Assembly (NCBI RefSeq): GCF_009795715.1
Contig: NZ_WTCR01000004.1
Location: 62,001 to 126,000 of the forward strand
DNA from: Labilibaculum euxinicum
GTDB lineage: Bacteria; Bacteroidota; Bacteroidia; Bacteroidales; Marinifilaceae
Reading direction: 5' to 3'
Length of the DNA: 64,000 nucleotides
The notes under the pieces were generated by a model, which ran no database searches, was not told the DNA's origin, and worked only from the letters and a program-made list of their open reading frames with translations. A program made the position numbers and the translations under genes. Positions 19,736 through 27,574 of this stretch are shown here, in pieces (positions within the stretch are counted from its first letter, which is position 1; each line of letters starts with the position of its first letter).

Positions 19736-21271
19736 ATGAAATATTTAAAAATATTCAAATATATTTTGGGAATCGCCATTGCAATTTCCAGTTCTTCCTG
19801 CAACGAAGATAAATTTCTCGAGATAGATCCAACAGGTCGTGTAACCAGTGACAATTTCTTAAATACCGATAGTGAAGTTAAACTGGCAATTGTTGGAGTA
19901 TACAACGCAATACAAAACAACTTCTCCAACGGTAGTTGGGCTAGCGTCTATTTTGTAAAAAATCTACCCGCAGACGACTGTCTAGCAGGTTCCTCGGAAG
20001 GTGACCAATCGGGTTACCAAAATATTGATGACTTTGCCATTCAAACAGATAATGATAAAATTAAATTAATCTGGTCTAACTTTTACAAAACCATTAGTTC
20101 AACCAATACCATTATTAATCAGGTAGAACCAGATACTGATGGTAAAAAAGAGATGATTGCAGAAGCAAAAGCATTAAGAGCTTATAGCTACTTCGAATTG
20201 GTAACCATGTTTGGCGGTGTTCCTCTTATGACGGTAAATCCTGTAAGCGAGGTTGATTATCATTTGCCCAGAGCATCCGTTGCTGATATTTATACTCAAA
20301 TAGAAAAAGATTTTACCGAAGCAATTCCAGATCTTCCATTAAAGAGTGAATACAGCACCGCAGATCGTTATCGCTTTTCAAAAGGAACTGCACAAGCCTA
20401 CTATGGAAAAGCTCTTCTTTACCAAAAGAAATATGGTGACGCAGCAACTCAACTTGCTTTGGTAATTAGCAGTTTGGAATACGATTTAGAACCAGATTTT
20501 GCCGATGTGTGGACAAAAGAAACTGAATTCGGACAGGAGTCATTGTTTGAAGTATCCTACACTGCTCAAGAATCTTACGATTGGGGCAACTTCCCTTGGG
20601 GGGGTGGCAACGAAAATAATATCGAAGCCCAGTTACAAGGTCCAAGAGATGCGGTATTCGATTTTTCAAGTTCTACTCTTGATATTGTTAATGGCTGGGG
20701 TTTCAACTCTCCGTCAGCAAAAATTGGTCAGGCATTTGTTGATGCCGGAGATACTGAACGAGGAAATGCAACCGTATTATCAGCAGCTGATTTTCAAGCA
20801 ACCGGTGGTGTTATCAAAAACCCAAGTGCACACGACTACGAAGGATACATGCGTTTAAAGTATGTTACAAGACCTTCTGAAACCAGCACTGATGGTGTTC
20901 CTGAGCTGAATTACACAATCAACTGGCGTTTAATGCGATATGCTGATGTGTTACTTATGGCAGCCGAAGCCTATCATTTCTCAACCAATGATCCTCAGGC
21001 TCTTATCGAATTAAACAAAGTTAGATATCGTGCTGGTTTAACAGACATTACTGCTTCTGATGATATTTTTCAGGCAATTGTTAAAGAAAGACAATTGGAA
21101 TTGGCTTTTGAAGGCAGTAGATATTGGGATTTAGTTCGTTGGGATCTTGCAGTTCAAGAATTGGGTAGTTTAGGATATACAGCGAACAAACACGAGTTGT
21201 TTCCTATACCTCAAAGTGAAATAATCGCAAATAATTCGATTGACGACACAGATCAAAACCCTGGATATTAA
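19736..21271 (+). CDS. SusD/RagB-type glycan-binding lipoprotein
   Basis: 511 residues. Lipobox SSSSC with C22, then the SusD-like N-terminus (FLEIDPTGRVTSDNFLNTDSEVKLAIVGVYNAIQ) and TPR-type helices, and the C-terminal SusD domain (ALIELNKVRYRAGL, ERQLELAFEGSRYWDLVRW, HELFPIPQSEI). Forms the lid over the SusC barrel and binds glycan at the cell surface. The pair defines this region as a polysaccharide utilisation locus. Confidence 0.94.
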   Translation: MKYLKIFKYILGIAIAISSSSCNEDKFLEIDPTGRVTSDNFLNTDSEVKLAIVGVYNAIQNNFSNGSWASVYFVKNLPADDCLAGSSEGDQSGYQNIDDFAIQTDNDKIKLIWSNFYKTISSTNTIINQVEPDTDGKKEMIAEAKALRAYSYFELVTMFGGVPLMTVNPVSEVDYHLPRASVADIYTQIEKDFTEAIPDLPLKSEYSTADRYRFSKGTAQAYYGKALLYQKKYGDAATQLALVISSLEYDLEPDFADVWTKETEFGQESLFEVSYTAQESYDWGNFPWGGGNENNIEAQLQGPRDAVFDFSSSTLDIVNGWGFNSPSAKIGQAFVDAGDTERGNATVLSAADFQATGGVIKNPSAHDYEGYMRLKYVTRPSETSTDGVPELNYTINWRLMRYADVLLMAAEAYHFSTNDPQALIELNKVRYRAGLTDITASDDIFQAIVKERQLELAFEGSRYWDLVRWDLAVQELGSLGYTANKHELFPIPQSEIIANNSIDDTDQNPGY

Positions 21272-21302
21272 TATATTATTATATCAAATTTGAATCATAG
21301 AG

Positions 21303-21333
21303 AAGACTACCCTTATTTTTAGGGTAGTCTTTT
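21303..21333 (+). terminator. Terminator or attenuator between susD and GH30
   Basis: AAGACTACCCT (21303-21313), 7-base loop, AGGGTAGTCTT (21321-21331), then TTTA. It sits between susD and the GH30 gene, with only about 30 bases left before the next start and no clear promoter there. It probably allows partial read-through, so that the transport pair is expressed above the hydrolases. Confidence 0.75.
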
Positions 21334-21364
21334 ACTAATTCATTAGAACATAGAAAAAAAGACT

Positions 21365-22825
21365 ATGAAAAGATTTATCCCCATTATAGCAATTGCCTTA
21401 ACAGCATGCTCGCAACCAAACAAGAACGAGAAAACCAATTTTACTAAAGGGTTTATTGCTGAAGGAAAAACGGCAACTGTAATTACTACTGCCAAGGATA
21501 CAGATCTTAGATTAACTAAAACAGGACAAGTAGAATTTATTAAAACCAAACAAGCTCAGGAAACTGAAAATTCTGTTTTTGTTAATCCAAACAATACATT
21601 TCAAACATTTATCGGAATAGGTGGAGCCATTACCGATGCATCTGCCGAAGTATTTGCAAAACTTTCAGAAGAAAAACAAAAAGAACTGATTACAGCCTAC
21701 TATGGCAAAAAAGGAAATGCTTATTCCTTAATTCGTACGTCTATTCACAGCTGCGATTTTAGTAGCGGCAGCTTCACATATATCGAAGAAGGAGACAAAA
21801 ATTTAGAAACCTTCTCAATTGATCACGACAGACAATATCGTTTGCCAATGATTAAACAAGCAATTGCAAAAGCCGGAGGTTCCATTCTATTTTATGCAAG
21901 TCCATGGAGCCCGCCAGCATTCATGAAAGACAATAACAACATGCTTCAGGGAGGTAAATTGCTTCCTGAATATTACGATACCTGGGCCAGATACTACGCC
22001 AAATTCATTAATGCATACGAAAAGGAAGGCATTCCTGTTTGGGGAATAACAATCCAAAACGAACCCATGGCGGTTCAACGCTGGGAATCTTGCATTTACA
22101 CTGCAGAAGAAGAAAGAGATTTCCTAAAAAACCATTTAGGTCCAATATTAGAACAAGAAGGACTTGGTGATAAAAATATTGTAGTTTGGGATCACAACAG
22201 AGATTTAATCACACACAGGGCAAATACCATTTTCGATGATCCTGAAGCAGCCAAGTATGCCTGGGGAATCGGTTTTCATTGGTATGAAACCTGGAGAGGT
22301 GGCGAACCTATGTTCGACAACGTACAGAAAATACAAGAAGCCTATCCAGATAAAAAACTACTTTTTACCGAAGGTTGTAACGAAGCATTCGATTCTTCAA
22401 AGTATCAGTATTGGCCAAATGCAGAACGATATGGTCGTTCAATAATTAATGACTTTAATCGGGGAACCGTTGGTTGGACTGACTGGAACATTCTATTGGA
22501 TGAAACCGGAGGTCCAAATCATGTTGGAAATTTATGTTTCTCCCCTATTCATGCAGATACTAGAACAGACAGCTTAATTTACACCCCATCGTATTACTAC
22601 TTGGGACATTTCTCAAAATATATCCGCCCGGGAGCAAAAAGGGTAAGTACTGTTACAAGTTCCAGCTTTCTTCAAAGCACGTCATTTATAAACGAAGATG
22701 GTAAAATGGCAACAATTGTGATGAACAGTTCAGAAAAAACTATGAGTTACAAATTATATATTGGAACCAATATTGCAACATCAATTGAAATTCCGGCAAG
22801 AGCCATACAAACCATTATATTTTAA
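21365..22825 (+). CDS. GH30 beta-glucanase/beta-glucosidase, lipoprotein
   Basis: 486 residues, clan GH-A TIM barrel with the small beta domain of GH30. Lipobox LTAC (C15). Catalytic acid/base E233 in IQNEPMA and nucleophile E336 in LFTEGCNE, about 100 residues apart as expected; GIGGAITDASAE is a GH30 signature. GH30 members of this type act on beta-1,6- or beta-1,3-linked glucosides, so the polymer handled here may not be pure cellulose. Located in the hydrolase tail of the locus, 33 bases before the GH3 gene. Confidence 0.88.
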   Translation: MKRFIPIIAIALTACSQPNKNEKTNFTKGFIAEGKTATVITTAKDTDLRLTKTGQVEFIKTKQAQETENSVFVNPNNTFQTFIGIGGAITDASAEVFAKLSEEKQKELITAYYGKKGNAYSLIRTSIHSCDFSSGSFTYIEEGDKNLETFSIDHDRQYRLPMIKQAIAKAGGSILFYASPWSPPAFMKDNNNMLQGGKLLPEYYDTWARYYAKFINAYEKEGIPVWGITIQNEPMAVQRWESCIYTAEEERDFLKNHLGPILEQEGLGDKNIVVWDHNRDLITHRANTIFDDPEAAKYAWGIGFHWYETWRGGEPMFDNVQKIQEAYPDKKLLFTEGCNEAFDSSKYQYWPNAERYGRSIINDFNRGTVGWTDWNILLDETGGPNHVGNLCFSPIHADTRTDSLIYTPSYYYLGHFSKYIRPGAKRVSTVTSSSFLQSTSFINEDGKMATIVMNSSEKTMSYKLYIGTNIATSIEIPARAIQTIIF

Positions 22826-22857
22826 TCAAATAAAATTCCATATAAAATACTACAATA

Positions 22858-25131
22858 ATGATTAAAAAAGTAAATCTGGTCATCATCTCATTACTTGTGC
22901 TTTTATCCTGTAATCAAGAGAAAAACCCCCAATCTAAAGAAGATGAATTTGTGTCTGAACTTCTCGGTAAAATGACTCTTTCTGAGAAAATAGGACAATT
23001 AAACCAACACACAAGCCGATGGGAAATGACAGGACCTGCTCCAAAAAATAATAACTCTCAGGATCAACTGGAACAAATAAAGAATGGTGAAGTTGGAGCC
23101 ATGCTAAATGTTACAGGAGCAGATGCTACTCTTAATGCCCAAAAATTAGCCGTTGAAAACAGCCGCTTAGGCATTCCTATGATTTTTGGATACGATGTAA
23201 TTCACGGTTATCAAACCATGTTCCCAATTCCTTTAGCTGAAGCCTCTTCCTGGGATCCTGAAATCGTTAAACTATCAGCACAAGTTGCTGCGAAAGAAGC
23301 TTCTGCTGCCGGCTTACAATGGACTTTTGCTCCCATGATGGATGTGGGTAGAGATGCACGTTGGGGAAGAGTAATGGAAGGTTGCGGAGAAGATCCTTAT
23401 TTAGCAAGTGTTTTATCTGTAGCTCGTATTAAAGGATTTCAAGGAATTGATTTATCGGCAAACAATACCATTGCTGCCTGTGCAAAACACTTTGCCGGTT
23501 ATGGATTCTCCGAGTCAGGAAGAGATTACAATACTGTTGATATTGGATCCTATACACTTCACAATATTGTTTTACCACCCTTTAAAGCGGTAGCTGAAGC
23601 CGGTGTTTCTACTTTCATGAATTCATTCAATATTATAAATGGAACGCCCTCTACAGCAAACCCATATCTTCAACGCAACTTACTAAAAAACAAATGGAAT
23701 TTTAAAGGATTTGTTGTTTCCGACTGGGGAAGCATTGAAGAAATATCAAATCACGGAGCTGCCGAAAATCTAAAAGAGGCTGGCCTGCTTGCAATTAAAG
23801 CAGGTTCGGATATGGACATGGAGTCCAATGCCTACAGCAAATATCTTAACGAACTTGTAGATGAAGGCAAAGTAGATGAAAAGCTGATTGATGATGCAGT
23901 TAAACGCATTTTAAAAATTAAGTACAAACTAGGCTTGTTCAATGATCCATATCAATACTCTAATATTGAACGTGAAAAAAGAGAAATCTACAGCAAAGAA
24001 AATAGGGCTGCTTCCCGAAACGTAGCCCGTCACTCAATGGTACTTCTTAAAAATAAGGCTCAGTTACTTCCTTTGTCGAAACAAATAAAGTCGATTGCCC
24101 TTATTGGCCCGCTGGCCGACAGTAAGGATATCCCTCTGGGAAGTTGGAGAGCAAAAGCTATTAAAAACTCGGCAGTATCCCTACTGGAAGGAATTCAATC
24201 AGCCGTGTCTGCAAAAACGAAAATAAACTACAGTAAAGGCTGTAATCTAACGATTGGAGATAGAAATTTTCTTCAGGAGCTCTCTTATGAACAAAATGAC
24301 AAATCAGGATTTCAGGATGCAATAAAAGCAGCACAGAATTCAGAAGTCGTAATTATGGCTCTTGGAGAAGATTGCTGGCAATCCGGCGAAGGCAGGAGTC
24401 AAACAGACATTCGTTTAAAAGGACTGCAACAGGACTTATTTAATGCTGTAAAAAAAGTAAACAAGAACATTGTTGTTGTATTAATGAATGGCCGGCCTCT
24501 TGCCATTCCCGAAATAGCTGAAAATGCAGATGCTGTTCTGGAAACATGGTTTGGTGGTTCCGAAGCAGGAAATGCAATTGCAGATGTTCTTTTTGGAGAT
24601 TACAATCCATCAGGTAAATTAACCATGTCGTTCCCAAGAAATGTAGGCCAATGTCCTATTTACTACAATCACATGAACACAGGCAGACCTACTTCTACGA
24701 ATAATGTATTTTGGTCGCACTATACCGATGCACCAAATACACCATTATATCCATTTGGTTATGGTTTAAGCTACACCACATTTGCCTACGGGGAAGCAAC
24801 AATCAATTCCGGTGAAATAAAAAAGGATGAAACCATTGAGATTAAAATCTCGCTTGCCAATACAGGAAAATATGAAGGTGAAGAAGTTGTTCAGCTATAC
24901 ATTCAGGATCCTAAAGCAACCTATGCCCGTCCGGTTAAAGAACTAAAACAATTCAAAAAAATCAAGTTAAAACCAGACGAAAATATAATGGTATCATTCA
25001 CATTAAAACCTGAAGACCTGGGATATTATTCCCCAGAAGGAGAATTCCTGATAGAATCGGGGGAATATCACATTTATGTTGGTGGAAATTCGCAAGAAGT
25101 TCGGCAAGTTAATTTTACACTTATAGATTAG
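22858..25131 (+). CDS. GH3 beta-glucosidase (BglX-like), lipoprotein
   Basis: 757 residues. Lipobox LLSC (C18). GH3 N-terminal barrel with MTLSEKIGQLNQ, GKHFAGYG-like CAKHFAGYGFSESGRDYN, and nucleophile D289 in FVVSDWGSI. The alpha/beta sandwich with LLKNKAQLLPL follows, then a C-terminal fibronectin-III-like domain (about 655-757, YEGEEVVQLYIQDP). Releases glucose from the non-reducing ends of beta-gluco-oligosaccharides, probably in the periplasm. Last gene of the locus, followed by a terminator. Confidence 0.92.
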   Translation: MIKKVNLVIISLLVLLSCNQEKNPQSKEDEFVSELLGKMTLSEKIGQLNQHTSRWEMTGPAPKNNNSQDQLEQIKNGEVGAMLNVTGADATLNAQKLAVENSRLGIPMIFGYDVIHGYQTMFPIPLAEASSWDPEIVKLSAQVAAKEASAAGLQWTFAPMMDVGRDARWGRVMEGCGEDPYLASVLSVARIKGFQGIDLSANNTIAACAKHFAGYGFSESGRDYNTVDIGSYTLHNIVLPPFKAVAEAGVSTFMNSFNIINGTPSTANPYLQRNLLKNKWNFKGFVVSDWGSIEEISNHGAAENLKEAGLLAIKAGSDMDMESNAYSKYLNELVDEGKVDEKLIDDAVKRILKIKYKLGLFNDPYQYSNIEREKREIYSKENRAASRNVARHSMVLLKNKAQLLPLSKQIKSIALIGPLADSKDIPLGSWRAKAIKNSAVSLLEGIQSAVSAKTKINYSKGCNLTIGDRNFLQELSYEQNDKSGFQDAIKAAQNSEVVIMALGEDCWQSGEGRSQTDIRLKGLQQDLFNAVKKVNKNIVVVLMNGRPLAIPEIAENADAVLETWFGGSEAGNAIADVLFGDYNPSGKLTMSFPRNVGQCPIYYNHMNTGRPTSTNNVFWSHYTDAPNTPLYPFGYGLSYTTFAYGEATINSGEIKKDETIEIKISLANTGKYEGEEVVQLYIQDPKATYARPVKELKQFKKIKLKPDENIMVSFTLKPEDLGYYSPEGEFLIESGEYHIYVGGNSQEVRQVNFTLID

Positions 25132-25149
25132 TTAATATTAGTTGATTTT

Positions 25150-25186
25150 AAAAGGGCGGAAAACAATCCTGTTTTTCGCCTTTTTC
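25150..25186 (+). terminator. Terminator of the glucan locus
   Basis: An imperfect stem, AAAGGGCGGAAAACA pairing with TGTTTTTCGCCTTT, with loop ATCC and a T-run (25180-25185). The rest of the 349-base gap before HPF is AT-rich; apart from the HPF ribosome-binding site I see no clear element. Confidence 0.7.
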
Positions 25187-25480
25187 TGTAAAAAACAAAC
25201 TCCTTTTGATAAATTGGAACAATAGAATTTTAAAAGTTAAATTTTCAATAAAAATTATACACCTTATCCTTAAGCTATTGTGAAATTAAAATTGTTAAAG
25301 ACATTTAAATTCATCTTTTTCATTTCTTTTCCTTAGTTTTTTTGCGTATTTTCAATCTAGAAAGATTAATCATTTATGGCTTTAAAAGTCATTAACGCGC
25401 GAATAACAAGAACCGGTTTATATTTAACAGAATATTAACTTGTGCAATAAGTTGCATATTAAAATATAGGAGGAATTGTG

Positions 25481-25780
25481 ATGAACATGAAAATGCAATC
25501 CGTAGGTTTTAAGGCAGATAGCAAATTAGAAGCTTTTATTAACCAAAAATTTAAGAAACTTGAAAAGTTGGAAAGTACAATTACTGGTTACGATATAATA
25601 CTTAATGTTGACAAATCAAGTACAAAAGACAATAAAGTAGTTGAAGTGAAAATTAAAGTTCCTGGAAGTGAGCTTTTTGCAAAAAAGAAAAGCACCTCGT
25701 TTGAAGAAGCTGCCGACTTAGTTTCAGAAGCTTTACGAACTCAAATATTAAAATACAAAGAAGTAAAAGCCAGCAAATAA
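25481..25780 (+). CDS. hpf: Ribosome hibernation-promoting factor (HPF/YfiA family)
   Basis: 99 residues, the short form of the family: beta-alpha-beta-beta-beta-alpha fold with KLEAFINQKFKKLEKL, VEVKIKVPGSELFAKK and FEEAADLVSEALRTQI. Binds the 30S A/P site region and promotes inactive 100S or 70S ribosomes in starvation (family knowledge). The start is set by AGGAGG at 25468-25473, seven bases before ATG 25481. Such a full Shine-Dalgarno is rare in this phylum and unlike the other genes here. Single-gene transcript with its own terminator. Confidence 0.9.
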   Translation: MNMKMQSVGFKADSKLEAFINQKFKKLEKLESTITGYDIILNVDKSSTKDNKVVEVKIKVPGSELFAKKKSTSFEEAADLVSEALRTQILKYKEVKASK

Positions 25781-25786
25781 AATATC

Positions 25787-25818
25787 AACCCTCTGCATTC
25801 GCAGAGGGTTTTCTTTTT
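25787..25818 (+). terminator. Terminator of hpf
   Basis: AACCCTCTGC (25787-25796), loop ATTC, GCAGAGGGTT (25801-25810), followed by TTCTTTTT. Textbook intrinsic terminator. Confidence 0.92.
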
Positions 25819-25894
25819 CCCCTTCCCCAGACTCATCCCGTCATCAAAACCCATCCCAAAAACATAAAAAATCTTTAATACAAAATTATTTTTC

Positions 25895-25902
25895 TATTTT
25901 TG
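25895..25902 (+). promoter_or_regulatory. -7 box before the ECF sigma gene
   Basis: TATTTTTG matches TAnnTTTG; the -33 region is poor (TCTT). It lies 20 bases upstream of the sigma factor ATG, giving a very short leader. Confidence 0.4.
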
Positions 25903-25922
25903 ATTTTTAAAACGGAGATATT

Positions 25923-26471
25923 ATGCTTGCGCTTTCTAAAACAAAAACGAATCTTGATTTTGAAAAAACATTCAAAGAGTTATATTCTCCATTGTGCAAT
26001 TTTGCCTACTCCTTCCTTTCTGACCATGATTTATGCGAAGATCTGGTACAAGATGTTTTCCTGAAAATATGGGATAAGTCTCCTGATATTAACACTTCCA
26101 TATCGTCTTACCTATACCAAGCTGTTAAAAATTCCTGCTTTGACCATATGAGAAAAAGTTATAAGCAGTCAATTATTCCAATTGAAGAAATTGAAGATCC
26201 TATTGATTCCCCTTATGAATTAAACCGCGAAAAAGACCTGACAGCTTTAAACAAAAAAATTGAAAAAGCGATCAATTCACTCCCTCCAAAATGCAAAGAG
26301 ATTTTCTTGCTTCGTCGTAATTTTCAAATGTCTTATAATGAAATATCAATTGAATTGAATATCTCGAAAAAGACCATTGAAAATCATATGAATTCAGCAA
26401 TTAAAAAGTTGAGAACTCAATTAAGCAAGTCCGATTTTCTAATCTATTTTTTCTTTCTCGAAAAAAAATAA
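25923..26471 (+). CDS. ECF sigma-70 factor (Bacteroides expansion family)
   Basis: 182 residues. Region 2 at about 20-85 (LCNFAYSFLSDHDLCEDLVQDVFLKIWD) and region 4 at about 118-170 (LPPKCKEIFLLRRNFQMSYNEISIELNISKKTIENHM). GGAG precedes the ATG. Followed by FecR, a TonB receptor with an N-terminal STN domain and a DUF4249 lipoprotein: the standard set in which ligand binding at the receptor releases the sigma factor through the anti-sigma FecR. The gene set controlled is most likely the adjacent receptor itself. Confidence 0.92.
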   Translation: MLALSKTKTNLDFEKTFKELYSPLCNFAYSFLSDHDLCEDLVQDVFLKIWDKSPDINTSISSYLYQAVKNSCFDHMRKSYKQSIIPIEEIEDPIDSPYELNREKDLTALNKKIEKAINSLPPKCKEIFLLRRNFQMSYNEISIELNISKKTIENHMNSAIKKLRTQLSKSDFLIYFFFLEKK

Positions 26472-26615
26472 AAAAAAATCACTTTTCAACTAGGGGTAAA
26501 ATGCATAATCATTGTCTTACCAATAGAGTTTAAACAAAACACCTTACATTTTGTAGAAACTCTGACAACTAAAATTGCAATTTTTTTGTTTCGAATGCCA
26601 ATAATATCATGCGCC

Positions 26616-27566
26616 ATGAAGGTAAACACCGAAATATTAACCGATTATTTAAATGAAAAATGTGACGACAAAACAAAGCAAAAGCTAGAAATATGGCTAA
26701 ATAAAGATCCTGATAATCAGAAGTATCTTAATGAGCTAAAGATATATTGGGATGCGAAAGAATCCATAACTGCAAAAATCGAATTCGATTCAGAAGCAGG
26801 ATTTCAAAATTTATTAGCAAAAAAATCAAAAATAAAATCACAATATCTAAAAAGAACACTTCGGTATGCTGCCCTTTTAGTTGCTTTTATTTCAACCAGT
26901 TTGTTCGGATATCTTTTTATTGCTCCTGAAAATTCAAACTTAATTGTTTCGAACATGGAACAAACTGAAAAAACTTTGGTACTTCCTGATGGTACATCCA
27001 TTATTCTTGCAGAAGGATCCAGAATTGAATATCCAAATCATTTTTCGAAGAGTGAAAGACTCGTTACTTTAATGGGAGAAGCTTTTTTTAATGTTGCCAA
27101 AAACAAAGAAAAACCTTTTATTATTTTATCTGGGCAAACCCGAACAATGGTAGTTGGCACATCTTTTAGAATAAAAGAAGAAATTGACAGAACAACGATA
27201 AAAGTTCGGACTGGAATTGTGGAGTTTATGGAAAAAGGAAATCCGAAAAATAAAACCAGATTACTGAAAGGTGATTGTGCGCAATTTGTAAACAATCAAA
27301 AAGTGGTTCTAAAAAGGGATTCTGAATCTAATGAAATTGATTTTACTGTAAAGCTATTAAAATATAATAACGAGAGGTTGGAAGTTGTTTGCAAAGATTT
27401 AAGCGAACTTTTTAATACCACAATTCAGATCCAAAGTGTACCAAAATCTCAACTTTCGCTTTCTGCGGTATTTGAGGATGAAAATCTGGAAAGCATAATA
27501 AAATCTCTTTGCTTCACTCTTAATCTCGAATCCGAACAAAAAGAAAATATAATCCTACTAAAGTAA
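26616..27566 (+). CDS. FecR-type anti-sigma factor
   Basis: 316 residues from the ATG at 26616. An in-frame TTG at 26586 adds ten non-homologous residues and is not preferred. Short cytoplasmic helical domain (1-80), one membrane segment about 82-102 (YAALLVAFISTSLFGYLFIA), then the periplasmic FecR domain with LPDGTSIILAEGSRIEYP and MVVGTSFRIK, and a C-terminal STN-like DUF4974 domain (LEVVCKDLSELFNTTIQIQ). Transduces the signal from the TonB receptor to the sigma factor; gap of 144 bases after the sigma gene. Confidence 0.9.
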   Translation: MKVNTEILTDYLNEKCDDKTKQKLEIWLNKDPDNQKYLNELKIYWDAKESITAKIEFDSEAGFQNLLAKKSKIKSQYLKRTLRYAALLVAFISTSLFGYLFIAPENSNLIVSNMEQTEKTLVLPDGTSIILAEGSRIEYPNHFSKSERLVTLMGEAFFNVAKNKEKPFIILSGQTRTMVVGTSFRIKEEIDRTTIKVRTGIVEFMEKGNPKNKTRLLKGDCAQFVNNQKVVLKRDSESNEIDFTVKLLKYNNERLEVVCKDLSELFNTTIQIQSVPKSQLSLSAVFEDENLESIIKSLCFTLNLESEQKENIILLK

Positions 27567-27574
27567 ATTAATAA

